From NCBI RefSeq assembly GCF_028473605.1, contig NZ_CP097267.1, positions 1,430,501 through 1,494,500 of the forward strand: a DNA stretch of 64,000 nt, in the 5' to 3' direction. The position numbers and the translations under genes were made by a program. The notes under the pieces were generated by a model that was not told the origin of the DNA, did no database searches, and saw nothing but the letters and a program-made list of their open reading frames with translations. Position 1 is the stretch's first letter. Each line of letters opens with the position of its first letter. Below are positions 38,037-46,457 of this stretch, piece by piece. The stretch comes from Acidovorax sp. NCPPB 3576. Its GTDB lineage: Bacteria; Pseudomonadota; Gammaproteobacteria; Burkholderiales; Burkholderiaceae_C.

Positions 38037-40119
38037 CGCGCACCAGGCCGCTTACGGCCGGCGGCTGCGCCGCATCCTCGCGCTCTACGTGGCCGGGGTG
38101 ATCGCCTTCCTGGCCATCATGGCCTGGGCCGAGCAGCGCGGCCTGTCGCGCCACTGGATCGGCCCCATCTTCCTGTTCCTGTCCGTCATGGTCTATGCGG
38201 CCATCGGCGTGTATGGGCGCACGACCGATGCCGACGAGTACTACGTCGCCGGACGCCGCATTCCACCCGTGTACAACGGCATGGCGGCGGCGGCCGACTG
38301 GATGAGCGCGGCCTCGTTCATCAGCCTGTCGGGCGCGCTGTACCTGCAGGGGTTCTCGGGCGTGCCGGGGCAGGCCGGCGGGCTGGCCTACCTGTTGGGC
38401 TGGACGGGCGGGTTCTGCCTCGTGGCGCTGCTCATCGCCCCGCATTTGCGGGCCATGAACCTCTACACCATCCCGGAGTTTTTCCAGGTGCGCTTCGGCG
38501 GGCGCTGGCCCCGCGTGATCGCGGCGCTCGCGGCGGTGCTGTGTTCGTTCACCTACGTGGTGGCGCAGATCTACGGCGTGGGCCTGATCGCCTCGCGCCT
38601 GACGGGCGTGCAGTTCGAGATCGGCATCATGCTGGGCCTGGGCGGCGTGCTGCTGTGCTCCTTCCTGGGCGGCATGCGCGCCATCACCTGGACGCAGGTG
38701 GCGCAATACGTGATGCTGCTGCTCGCGTTCCTCATCCCCGTTTCCTGGCTGGCGTACAAACAACTGGGCAATCCCCTGGCGCCCCTGGTGTACGGCACGC
38801 AGATCGGCAAGATCGCCGAGATGGAGGCCCGACTGCTCGCCGACCCCGCGGAACAGCAGGTGGTGGCGGCCTACCAGGCGCGGGCCCAGGAGCTGCAGGC
38901 CCGGCTGCAGGACGTGGGCGCGGCGCTGGAGCGAGAGCGCGAAGCGGCCCGCCAGCGCATTCGCCAGTTGCGCGACCAGAACGCGGACGTCGGCCTCATC
39001 GTGGCGGCCAGCCGGGAGCTGGCGACCATGCCGCGCGACGAAGACGCGGCCCGCGAGCGCTGGGCCCGCGAGATGCGCGACAGCGAAGAGCGCGCCCGCC
39101 CCCTGGGCGGCCTGCCGCCGCACAGCCAGCCCTACGTGGGCGACCCGGACGGCCCGCCCGAAGCGCAGCGGGCGTATGAGGACACGCGGCGCAATTTCCT
39201 CGCGCTGATGTTCTGCCTCATGGTGGGCACGGCCGGGCTGCCGCACCTGCTCACGCGCTACTACACGGTGCCGTCGGTGGCGGCCGCGCGCTCTTCGGTG
39301 GCCTGGTCGCTGTTCTTCATCGCGCTGCTGTACCTCAGCGCGCCGGCGCTGGCGGTGCTGGTGAAGTTCGAGGTCATGAGCAACCTGGTCGGCAGCCCGT
39401 TCGATGCGCTGCCCAACTGGATCGGGCAGTGGGCGCGGGTGGATGCGGCGCTGCTGTCGGTGGAGGACGTCAATGGCGACGGCATCGTGCAGTTCGGCGA
39501 GATCCGCTTCGGCGCCGACCTGATCATGCTGGCCACACCGGAAATAGGCGGGCTGCCCTACGTCATCTCCGGGCTGGTGGCGGCCGGCGGCTTGGCGGCG
39601 GCGCTGTCCACGGCCGATGGCCTGCTGCTCACCATCAGCAATGCGCTGGTGCGCGATCTGTACTTTCACCAAACGGGTCGAAAGGCATCTCCCGAGCAGC
39701 GCGTGATCCTGACCAAGTTCACGCTGCTGGCGGTGGCGCTGTCCGCCGCATTCGTGGCGGCGCTCAAGCGCTCCGAAATTTTGCCCATGGTGTCGGCCTC
39801 GTTCTCGCTCGCCGCCTCGGCCTTCGTGCCGGCGATGGTGCTGGGCATCTTCTGGCGCGGCGCCACGCGGCAGGGCGCGGTGGCGGGCATGCTGTGCGGG
39901 CTGGGCGTGACGGTGTACTACCTGCTCTCGCATGTGGATGCCGTTCGCGCCGTGGTGCCTGCCGTGCTGCTGGCGGACGGCCTGTGGTTCGGCATCCAGC
40001 CGATCTCGGCCGGCGTGTTCGGCGTGCCGGTGGGGCTGTTGGCCACCTGGCTGGTGAGCCTGTTCAATCGGGCACCGGGGGCCGGTCCGTCGGTCCATTC
40101 GCGCCTTCCCGGGATGTGA
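38029..40119 (+). CDS. VC_2705-type sodium/solute symporter
   Basis: 696 aa, SSS family, longer than most (about 500-590). The first five helices include DADEYYVAGRRIPPVYNGMAA. A roughly 120-residue soluble insertion (about residues 265-386) is highly charged and helical (EREREAARQRIRQLRDQ), probably a coiled coil. At residues 480-491 there is an EF-hand-like loop, DVNGDGIVQFGE, with acidic or polar groups at positions 1, 3, 5, 9 and 12. The later helices carry GGLAAALSTADGLLLTISNAL. The relatives move acetate or similar carboxylates, but substrate is unproven. The ATG at 38029 overlaps the small-subunit gene. Confidence 0.92.
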   Translation: MADAHQAAYGRRLRRILALYVAGVIAFLAIMAWAEQRGLSRHWIGPIFLFLSVMVYAAIGVYGRTTDADEYYVAGRRIPPVYNGMAAAADWMSAASFISLSGALYLQGFSGVPGQAGGLAYLLGWTGGFCLVALLIAPHLRAMNLYTIPEFFQVRFGGRWPRVIAALAAVLCSFTYVVAQIYGVGLIASRLTGVQFEIGIMLGLGGVLLCSFLGGMRAITWTQVAQYVMLLLAFLIPVSWLAYKQLGNPLAPLVYGTQIGKIAEMEARLLADPAEQQVVAAYQARAQELQARLQDVGAALEREREAARQRIRQLRDQNADVGLIVAASRELATMPRDEDAARERWAREMRDSEERARPLGGLPPHSQPYVGDPDGPPEAQRAYEDTRRNFLALMFCLMVGTAGLPHLLTRYYTVPSVAAARSSVAWSLFFIALLYLSAPALAVLVKFEVMSNLVGSPFDALPNWIGQWARVDAALLSVEDVNGDGIVQFGEIRFGADLIMLATPEIGGLPYVISGLVAAGGLAAALSTADGLLLTISNALVRDLYFHQTGRKASPEQRVILTKFTLLAVALSAAFVAALKRSEILPMVSASFSLAASAFVPAMVLGIFWRGATRQGAVAGMLCGLGVTVYYLLSHVDAVRAVVPAVLLADGLWFGIQPISAGVFGVPVGLLATWLVSLFNRAPGAGPSVHSRLPGM

Positions 40120-40265
40120 GTGGCGCGGTGGTCCGGCGGTGCGCTGTGCCGGATGCCGGTTATGGATAAACCCGGATTCACAAAGCCCCGCCTGCGTGCG
40201 ACGCTGCGCCCACCATCGGCACGGGCGCATGCCCCCACCGCCGCCGACAACACCAGGGGGGAACC

Positions 40266-40757
40266 GTGCTACTCGTCAAGACATCTGCAGGCCATCTGGC
40301 CTTGAAGGACCGCCACGGGGCGCTCACGTCCCGGCAGCGTTCGGCGTTCATCCTGTTCGATGGCAAGCGCACGCTGGCACAGGTGCTGGCAGCCACTGCC
40401 ACCATGGGAATCGGCATCGACGATGTGCTGGCGATGGTCGGGCAAGGATTGCTTTCATTGCCGGACGGCAGCGTGCCGGATCTGCCGAACGCCTTGCCCG
40501 AGAGCGCACTGGCCGTGGCAGGCGAGCCCGGTGCGGCAACGCCTGCGGGCCCGGCTTCATCGCCCATGCAGCGCTACCAGGCCGCCTATCCGATCGCGAC
40601 GGAAATCACGTCCAGCCTGGGGCTGCGCGGCTTTCGGCTGAACCTGGCGGTGGAGGGCGCGCAGAGTTTCGACGACCTCGCGGCGCTGGCGCCGAAGATC
40701 CGTGAACTGGTGGGGGACGAAAAATACCGGCGCCTGGAGCGGGCGCTGTTCGGCTGA
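40266..40757 (+). CDS. Two-lobed conserved protein of unknown function
   Basis: 163 aa, cytoplasmic. N-terminal lobe (1-65): LVKTSAGHLALKDRHGALTSRQRSAF-like start and FDGKRTLAQVLAA, resembling a winged-helix or PqqD-like fold. An Ala/Pro linker follows, then a C-terminal lobe (98-163) with QRYQAAYPIATEITSSLGLR and LAALAPKIRELVGDEKYRRL. The start is GTG at 40266, supported by AGGGGGGAA upstream. No family name recognised; the pattern DGKRTL followed by GLLSL suggests a small sensor or regulator. Confidence 0.7.
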   Translation: MLLVKTSAGHLALKDRHGALTSRQRSAFILFDGKRTLAQVLAATATMGIGIDDVLAMVGQGLLSLPDGSVPDLPNALPESALAVAGEPGAATPAGPASSPMQRYQAAYPIATEITSSLGLRGFRLNLAVEGAQSFDDLAALAPKIRELVGDEKYRRLERALFG

Positions 40758-40820
40758 CCGGCCCCGCGCAGTGAGCCGGTCCTGCCGCAGCGCCGTGGCG
40801 TCGCGGCAGGAATGCCCGGA

Positions 40821-41900
40821 TCAGGGCTGCACGTCCACGCGGCCGTAGGCGCCGTTCACGCCCTTGTTCGGACCCGCCACGTAGAACAGCGTGTTCAGCG
40901 GCTGCTGGTTCAAGCCGTTGCCGAACGCGATGCCGCGCACGCCGTCCAGCTGCAGGGTCGTTCCGTCCTTTTGCGCCAGGGCACCGTTCCATTCGCCCGT
41001 TGCAGGGTCGAACGCCTGCAGCGTGCCGTCGCCTTCATTGGCGACGATCAGGCGGCTGCTGGCCCCGGCGAAATTGCCCGGCGCCTGGGCGATGCCCCAG
41101 GGCGCGTTGAGCGTGGCGCCGGGCGTGACGATGCGCTGCGCCAGCGTGCCATCGGTGTTGAAGGCGTTCAGCGCGCCCAGGCCGGCGCCGGAAACGGCGT
41201 TGCGGCGGTTGGCGTCCTGCTGCGCATAGGTCACGTAGATGCGCGTGCCGATGGTCTGGATGCCGTAGGGCGCATAGTTGGCGGGCAGCTGCGGATCAGC
41301 GAAGCTGCCCGCCAGCTGCACCTTCTGGAAGCTGGTGTCGAACACATCGACCTTGTTGTTGCGGAAGTCGGTGGCATACAGGAAGTCCGCGCCGCTGCGG
41401 GTGGCCACGGCCAGGCCCTTGTACACCGCGCCGCCGCTGTCCCGGTAGGTCACGATGGAATTGGCCAGGTCGGCCGCGGGGCTCCAGCCCGAGAGGCTGC
41501 CGTCTTCGCTGGAAAACACGAAGCGGCTGGGGCCGGTCACGCCGTTCTTGGTGACCGGGAAGCTGCTGGTGCCGCTGAAGATGATGCCGGTGGGATTGGC
41601 CGGGGCGCTGCCGGCCGGGGGCACGGTCACCACCAGGGTCTGGGGCACGCCGTTGCCGTCATACAGCGTGGACTTTTGCGTGGCGGTGGCGGTGATCCAG
41701 ACGAAGCCGTTCGGGTTGAAGGCGATGCCCCAGCCGTTCTTCAGGTTGGCATCGGTTTGCGTGCCGGCAATGCTGCCGTCGGACACCACGGCCTTGGCGG
41801 TGAACGAGGTGACGGTCGGCGGGGAATCGCTACCGCCGCAGCCGGCCAACACCAACGCCGTCGCCGGCACCGCACCCCACAAGATTTTGGATATTTTCAA
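40821..41900 (-). CDS. TIGR03118-family beta-propeller-like lipoprotein
   Basis: 359 aa. Lipobox ALVLAGC at residues 15-21 marks it as a lipoprotein. The body has repeated blades: NGWGIAFNPNGFVWITATATQKSTLYDG, PTGIIFSGTSSF, YKGLAVATRSGADFLYATDFRNNKVDVFD, APWGIAQAP and LDGVRGIAFGNG, as in TIGR03118 (six-bladed propeller relatives). Function unknown; surface or periplasmic. Single gene. Upstream, an FKBP terminator separates it from the next gene. Confidence 0.85.
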   Translation of the reverse strand: MKISKILWGAVPATALVLAGCGGSDSPPTVTSFTAKAVVSDGSIAGTQTDANLKNGWGIAFNPNGFVWITATATQKSTLYDGNGVPQTLVVTVPPAGSAPANPTGIIFSGTSSFPVTKNGVTGPSRFVFSSEDGSLSGWSPAADLANSIVTYRDSGGAVYKGLAVATRSGADFLYATDFRNNKVDVFDTSFQKVQLAGSFADPQLPANYAPYGIQTIGTRIYVTYAQQDANRRNAVSGAGLGALNAFNTDGTLAQRIVTPGATLNAPWGIAQAPGNFAGASSRLIVANEGDGTLQAFDPATGEWNGALAQKDGTTLQLDGVRGIAFGNGLNQQPLNTLFYVAGPNKGVNGAYGRVDVQP

Positions 41901-42025
41901 GATTGCTCCGTTGGAAGATCGCAGTCATTTTTCTGCCGTCGTGAGTGCAGGCTGCGTTGCCAAAGGTTGTCGGTGCGGTGAAAAGAAAGCGGCAGGGCGC
42001 GCCCAGGCGTGAGCCGATCGCCATG

Positions 42026-42064
42026 GAAAAAAGGGCCGTGCCTCTTTCGAAGCACAGCCCTTTG
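42026..42064 (-). terminator. Intrinsic terminator after FKBP gene
   Basis: On the minus strand AAAGGGCTGTGC pairs with GCACGGCCCTTT (one mismatch), followed by a T-run. It is about 52 bases past the FKBP stop. Confidence 0.8.
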
Positions 42065-42116
42065 GGGGAGCCGGCGCCCATGGGGCGACCGTCTCGGTGG
42101 CGCTCGGTCGCGCCGA

Positions 42117-42476
42117 TCAGCGGCCGACGCCGAGCAGTTCCACGTCGAACTTCAAGGTGGCGTTCGGCGGGATCACGCCACCGGCGCCGCGGGCCCCGTA
42201 GCCGAGAGCGGCCGGGATGATCAGCGTGCGCTGGCCGCCCACCTTCATGCCCTGCACGCCTTCGTCCCAGCCCTTGATCACCATGCCGGCACCCAGGCCG
42301 AACTCGAACGGATCGTTGCGGTCGCGGCTGGAGTCGAACTTGGCGCCTTGCTCTTCGTTGTTGTAGAGCCAGCCGGTGTAATGCACGCTGACATGGTTGC
42401 CGCGCGTGGCCTCGGCGCCTTCGCCCACGACGGTGTCTTCGTATTGCAGGCCGGAGGGGGTGGTGGTGAATGCCAT
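42117..42476 (-). CDS. FKBP-type peptidyl-prolyl isomerase
   Basis: 119 aa single-domain FKBP, cytoplasmic. It speeds cis/trans isomerisation of Xaa-Pro bonds. The binding-pocket residues are visible: VHYTGWLYN, FDSSRDRNDPFEFGLG, VIKGWDEGVQGM, TLIIPAALGYGARG and IPPNATLKFDVELL. ATG 42476 follows AAAGGAAC; a longer frame to 42491 adds five residues. A dispersed repeat copy lies just upstream. Confidence 0.95.
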   Translation of the reverse strand: MAFTTTPSGLQYEDTVVGEGAEATRGNHVSVHYTGWLYNNEEQGAKFDSSRDRNDPFEFGLGAGMVIKGWDEGVQGMKVGGQRTLIIPAALGYGARGAGGVIPPNATLKFDVELLGVGR

Positions 42477-42489
42477 GGGTGTTCCTTTC

Positions 42490-42549
42490 AAAATGCTACT
42501 GAAATGATAGCGATATGCCCTAGTGCTGATTGCGCTGGAGCCCTAAAAT
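42490..42549 (+). repeat. Dispersed stem-loop repeat, copy 5
   Basis: ATGCTACTGAAATGATAGC, then TGCCCTAGTGCTGATTGCG and CTGGAGCCC. It lies between FKBP and HxlR genes. Confidence 0.85.
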
Positions 42550-42621
42550 ACCAAACCCGCGCAGCGCGCGGGTCGGGCGGGGTGGCGGATGCTGGAGGGG
42601 CCTCGCGCCGGCTTGGCTGGC

Positions 42622-42927
42622 TTACTTCTTGACCCGCGCTGCGACCCAGCGGGTGGCGAAGGCCTGCACATCGGACAGCCGCTTGAGCAGATCCACGCCC
42701 GAGGGAGTGACCGTGTAGCCGTCGTTGCCGTGGTCCAGCAGGCCGGCTTCGCGCAGTTCCTTGATGCGGGTGTTCAGCGTGTTGGGCGTGATGCCGCCCA
42801 CGCTGTCCTGCAGCAACCGGAAGGTTTGGGGGTGGCCGTCGCGCAGGGCCCAGAGCACGCGCAACGCATAGCGGCATTCGAGCTTTTCGAACAGCTGATT
42901 GATGGCGGCGTTTTCCTTGGAGCTCAT
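42622..42927 (-). CDS. HxlR-family transcriptional regulator
   Basis: 101 aa winged helix-turn-helix: FEKLECRYALRVLWALRDG, then TPNTLNTRIKELREAGLLDH and TPSGVDLLKRL. It lacks the usual N-terminal redox Cys of HypR/QorR types; there is one Cys, in LECRY. AAGGAG precedes ATG 42927. Target genes are unknown; no divergent partner within 200 bases. Confidence 0.88.
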   Translation of the reverse strand: MSSKENAAINQLFEKLECRYALRVLWALRDGHPQTFRLLQDSVGGITPNTLNTRIKELREAGLLDHGNDGYTVTPSGVDLLKRLSDVQAFATRWVAARVKK

Positions 42928-43017
42928 GAAAGCTTCTCCTTGCGCGATAGAGAGATAGAAATCCGGCAGCGGTAAAAACCCGGGCCGCCGGAACGCTGTG
43001 AATATAGCGTGGAAACC

Positions 43018-43080
43018 ATTTTGCTACAAGTTTAATAGCTCCAGAGCTGCACCCCACCTGCGCTGCGGGGTAAAAATACT
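43018..43080 (+). repeat. Dispersed stem-loop repeat, copy 6 (degenerate)
   Basis: TTTTGCTACAAGTTTAATAGC, then TGCGCTGCGG; the middle CCCTAG block is missing. Confidence 0.6.
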
Positions 43081-43129
43081 CAGGTGTTACAGGATTGTTG
43101 CACTCCCGCCACGGCCCCCGTGCAAGGGG

Positions 43130-44041
43130 CTATCGGGCCGCCAATGTGCCGGCCGATACCAGATGGTCCACCAGCAATTGGGCGGCGGGTGCCAACCCCG
43201 GCACCGGCCGAAAACACAGCGCGAACCGCCGCCGCGCCCAGGCGTCGCTCAGCGGCACGATGCGGACCCCCGTGGCCGCGGCGAACGGCGCCGCCACCTC
43301 GGCCGGCACCACGCTGATGGCGAGGTTGGCACGCACCACGCGCAGTGCGGCATCGAAGTTGGACACCAGCACCCGGTGCACCAGCGTCTTGCCCTCCACG
43401 GCCGCGGCGCGCGCCAGCAGCACGTGCACGGCGCTGAGGGCCGGCATGCTCACGAATTCGTAGCCCAGCACGTCGGCGAACCGCACGCTGTCCTGGCGCG
43501 CCACCGGGTGCGAGGGGTGGGCGACGATGGCCAGGTGGTCGTGCCGGTAGCTGCGCGTTTCCAGGCCCTGCAGATCGGCCGCGTCCCAGCAGATGCCGAT
43601 GGAGGCGCTGCCTTCGCGGATGCCGCGGACCACCTCGGGGCTCACCCGTTCTTCCATGCTCACCTGGATGTCGCGGTGCGCCGGGTTCTGGAGGAAGGCC
43701 GCCACGTCGTCCGCCAGCGATTCGGCCATGACGGAGGCCGTGACCAGCATGCGCACATGCCCGCGGATGCCGGTGGCGAAAGCCGCCATGTCGCGCTCGA
43801 TGCGGTCCACGCTGGCCAGCATGGCCCGGGCGTGTTCCAGCAGGGTTTCGCCGGCCGGGGTGGGCACCACGCCATGGCGCTTGCGCACCAGCAAGGGAGT
43901 GCCCAGCGTGTCCTCCAGTTGCGCCAGCCGCTTGCTCACCGCCGAGCCGACGATGGATTCCTGCTCCGCCGCGCGGGCGATGTTGCGGTGCTCGCACACG
44001 GCCACGAAGAGCTTGAGGGTTTGCAGGTCGGGCAGGCGCAT
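43130..44041 (-). CDS. LysR-family transcriptional regulator
   Basis: 303 aa. DNA-binding domain: LQTLKLFVAVCEHRNIARAA, then VGSAVSKRLAQLEDTLGTPL. The effector domain has RGHVRMLVTASVMAESLADD and REGSASIGICWDA. The ATG at 44041 gives a full helix-turn-helix; the frame extends to 44272 into the divergent gene's region and is not used. It is divergent from the HMG-CoA-lyase operon, which it probably controls. Confidence 0.93.
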   Translation of the reverse strand: MRLPDLQTLKLFVAVCEHRNIARAAEQESIVGSAVSKRLAQLEDTLGTPLLVRKRHGVVPTPAGETLLEHARAMLASVDRIERDMAAFATGIRGHVRMLVTASVMAESLADDVAAFLQNPAHRDIQVSMEERVSPEVVRGIREGSASIGICWDAADLQGLETRSYRHDHLAIVAHPSHPVARQDSVRFADVLGYEFVSMPALSAVHVLLARAAAVEGKTLVHRVLVSNFDAALRVVRANLAISVVPAEVAAPFAAATGVRIVPLSDAWARRRFALCFRPVPGLAPAAQLLVDHLVSAGTLAAR

Positions 44042-44112
44042 GGAACCGGGCTGGAGAGGTTGAGGTTTTCCTGGGTGGAATCTTAAGCGTTCCAAAATTG
44101 GCATGAATTGAT

Positions 44113-44138
44113 GAAAGGGAATTTCTAGAATGCCTTTC
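44113..44138. promoter_or_regulatory. Imperfect palindrome in LysR/lyase gap
   Basis: GAAAGG-N14-CCTTTC, with a roughly symmetric AT-rich centre (GAATTTCTAGAATG). It is in the 124-base divergent gap and is a candidate LysR site. Weak evidence. Confidence 0.35.
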
Positions 44139-44165
44139 AAGAACACTGAGCCAGGAGACCCGAAC

Positions 44166-45131
44166 GTGACTGCCACCCCGCCCGCCCATCCACCCGCCCG
44201 CGCCATCGTGAGAGAAGTGGGCCTGCGCGACGGGCTGCAGAGCATCGCCACCGTGGTGCCCACCGCCCGCAAGATCGAATGGGTCGATGCCGCCTATGCG
44301 GCCGGCCAGCGGGAGATCGAGGTCGGCTCGTTCGTGCCGGCCCGCCTGCTGCCGCAACTGGCCGACACCGCCGAGGTGCTCGCGCACGCCAAATCCCTGC
44401 CGGGCCTGGTCGCCTCGGTGCTGGTGCCCAACCTGCGCGGGGCGGAGCGGGCCATCGAATGCATGGCCGACCTGATGGTCGTGCCGCTGTCCGCCAGCCA
44501 CGCGCACAGCCTGGCCAATCTGCGCAAGACGCCGGACGAGGTGGTGGCCGAGGTGGCGCGCATCCGTGCGGCGCGCGATGCGGCGGGCAGCCGCACCCTG
44601 ATCGAAGGCGGGGTGGGCACGGCCTTCGGCTGCACGCTCCAGGGCGAGGTGGCCGAAAGCGAAGTGCTGCGCCTGATGCAGGCCCTGCTCGATGCCGGGG
44701 CCGACCGCGTGAGCCTGGCCGACACCGTGGGCCATGCCGATCCGTCGGGTGTGCAGCGCCTGTTCGAAAAAGCCCGCGGCCTGGTCGGAGAACGGCTGGC
44801 CTGCGCGCATTTCCACGACACGCGCGGCATGGGCCTGGCCAATGCCTATGCCGCGTGGCAGACCGGCATCACCCGCTTCGATGCCTGCCTGGCCGGCATC
44901 GGCGGCTGTCCCCATGCCCCCGGCGCGAGCGGCAACGTCGCCACCGAAGACCTCGCCTTCATGCTGGAGCGCATGGGTGTCTTCACCGGCCTGGACGTGG
45001 CCGCGCTGCTGGCGCTGCGCGAGCGCGTGGCCGGCTGGCTGGCGGGCGAGACGCTGCACGGCACGCTCTGGCAGGCCGGGCTGCCCAAGACCGCTGCACC
45101 CCTTTCCGCGGCGGCTCCCGCTGCGGCCTGA
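44166..45131 (+). CDS. HMG-CoA lyase family aldolase
   Basis: 321 aa. The HMGL-like TIM barrel cleaves 3-hydroxy-3-methylglutaryl-CoA or similar beta-hydroxyacyl-CoA. The metal and active-site segments are REVGLRDGLQS, FVPARLLPQLAD, AHFHDTRGMGLAN and the catalytic Cys loop GGCPHAPGASGNVATED. I chose GTG 44166 because AGGAG (44153-44157) is 8 bases upstream; ATG 44130 in the same frame has no ribosome site. It is the first gene of an operon with a CoA transferase and a Bug protein, so the physiological substrate may be an imported methyl-branched dicarboxylate. Confidence 0.92.
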   Translation: MTATPPAHPPARAIVREVGLRDGLQSIATVVPTARKIEWVDAAYAAGQREIEVGSFVPARLLPQLADTAEVLAHAKSLPGLVASVLVPNLRGAERAIECMADLMVVPLSASHAHSLANLRKTPDEVVAEVARIRAARDAAGSRTLIEGGVGTAFGCTLQGEVAESEVLRLMQALLDAGADRVSLADTVGHADPSGVQRLFEKARGLVGERLACAHFHDTRGMGLANAYAAWQTGITRFDACLAGIGGCPHAPGASGNVATEDLAFMLERMGVFTGLDVAALLALRERVAGWLAGETLHGTLWQAGLPKTAAPLSAAAPAAA

Positions 45132-45149
45132 CCCCTTATCGTTGCGCCC

Positions 45150-46379
45150 ATGAACGCTCCCCAGAATCCTTCTTCCGCCCCATCCGCCGAACGCCCGCGC
45201 CTGCCCCTGGAGGGCCTGCGCGTGGTGGAGTTCACCCACATGGTCATGGGCCCCACGTGCGGCATGGTGCTGGCCGACCTCGGCGCCGAGGTCATCAAGG
45301 TCGAGCCGGTGGAAGGCGACCGCACGCGCCACCTGCTGGGCGCGGGCGCCGGGTTCTTTCCCATGTTCAACCGCAACAAGAAGAGCATCGCCCTGGACCT
45401 TCGCAAGCCCGAGGGGCTGGAGGTGGCGATCCGCCTGGCCTCGTCGGCCGACGTGGTGGCGCAGAACTTCAAGCCGGGGGTGATGGCCAAGTACGGCCTC
45501 GATTACGCCGCGCTGTCCCGCCTGAACGAGCGGCTGGTCTATGTGAACCACACGGGCTTCCTGCCCGGCCCCTACGAGCATCGCACCGCGCTCGACGAGG
45601 TCGTGCAGATGATGGGCGGGCTGGCCTACATGACCGGCCGCCCGGGCGATCCGCTGCGCGCGGGCACCAGCGTGAACGACATCATGGGCGGCATGTTCGG
45701 CGCCATCGGCGCCATGGCGGCGCTGATGCAGCGCGCCCGGACGGGCCGGGGGCAGGAGGTGGATTCCGCCCTGTTCGAGAACAACGTGTTCCTCGTCGGC
45801 CAGCACATGATGCAGTACGCCGTGACGGGCCAGCCCGCCGCGCCCATGCCCGACCGCATCTCGTCGTGGGCGGTGTACGACGTGTTCAGCGTGAAGGATG
45901 GCGGGCAGATCTTCCTGGCCGCCGTGAGCGATGCGCAGTGGGCCACCTTCTGCGACGCCATGGGCTATGCCGATCTCAAGGCCGACCCGGCCCTGGCACT
46001 CAACAACGACCGCGTGCGCGCCCGCGCCACGCTGCTGCCCGAACTGCGCCGACGCCTGGCCGAGCACACGGCCGAGGCGCTGTCGGCCATCTTCGAGCGG
46101 CACGGCCTGCCGTTCGCGCCCATCCTGCGCCCCGAGCAGCTGTTCGACGATCCGCACCTGAACGCCACCGGCGGCCTGGCCGACGTCACGCTGCCCGACG
46201 GCGAGCGCGCCGGCAGCACCGCGCGGGTCACGCTGCTGCCGCTGCGGATGGACGGCCAGCGCATGGGCGTGCGGCTGGACCCGCCGCAACGGGGCCAGCA
46301 CACGCAGGAGTTGCTCGCCAGCCTGGGCTATACGGCCGAGGCCATCGCCTCACTGCACGGGGCCGCTGCCGTGGCCTGA
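45150..46379 (+). CDS. CaiB/BaiF (family III) CoA-transferase
   Basis: 409 aa. It transfers CoA between carboxylates. N-terminal GLRVVEFTHMVMGPTCGMVLADLGAEVIKVE and later NRNKKSIALDLRKPEG are diagnostic. At the catalytic region the sequence reads QEVDSALFENNVF; where formyl-CoA transferase has its catalytic Asp (SMQDAV) there is Glu210, although an alignment shifted to the VD pair is also possible. It starts 18 bases after the lyase stop. It probably activates the acid that the lyase then cleaves. Confidence 0.93.
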   Translation: MNAPQNPSSAPSAERPRLPLEGLRVVEFTHMVMGPTCGMVLADLGAEVIKVEPVEGDRTRHLLGAGAGFFPMFNRNKKSIALDLRKPEGLEVAIRLASSADVVAQNFKPGVMAKYGLDYAALSRLNERLVYVNHTGFLPGPYEHRTALDEVVQMMGGLAYMTGRPGDPLRAGTSVNDIMGGMFGAIGAMAALMQRARTGRGQEVDSALFENNVFLVGQHMMQYAVTGQPAAPMPDRISSWAVYDVFSVKDGGQIFLAAVSDAQWATFCDAMGYADLKADPALALNNDRVRARATLLPELRRRLAEHTAEALSAIFERHGLPFAPILRPEQLFDDPHLNATGGLADVTLPDGERAGSTARVTLLPLRMDGQRMGVRLDPPQRGQHTQELLASLGYTAEAIASLHGAAAVA

Positions 46380-46457
46380 CACCCGAGGCCAGGCCCATCG
46401 AGCGCGGCAAAGACCGCGCCGCCCTTTCTTTCAAAAAACGATCACGGAGACAAAACC

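Noticed and set aside
43080..46301. 1073-codon minus-strand frame opposite the lyase and CoA-transferase genes
   Set aside because: Shadow composition; the plus-strand genes have conserved catalytic motifs.
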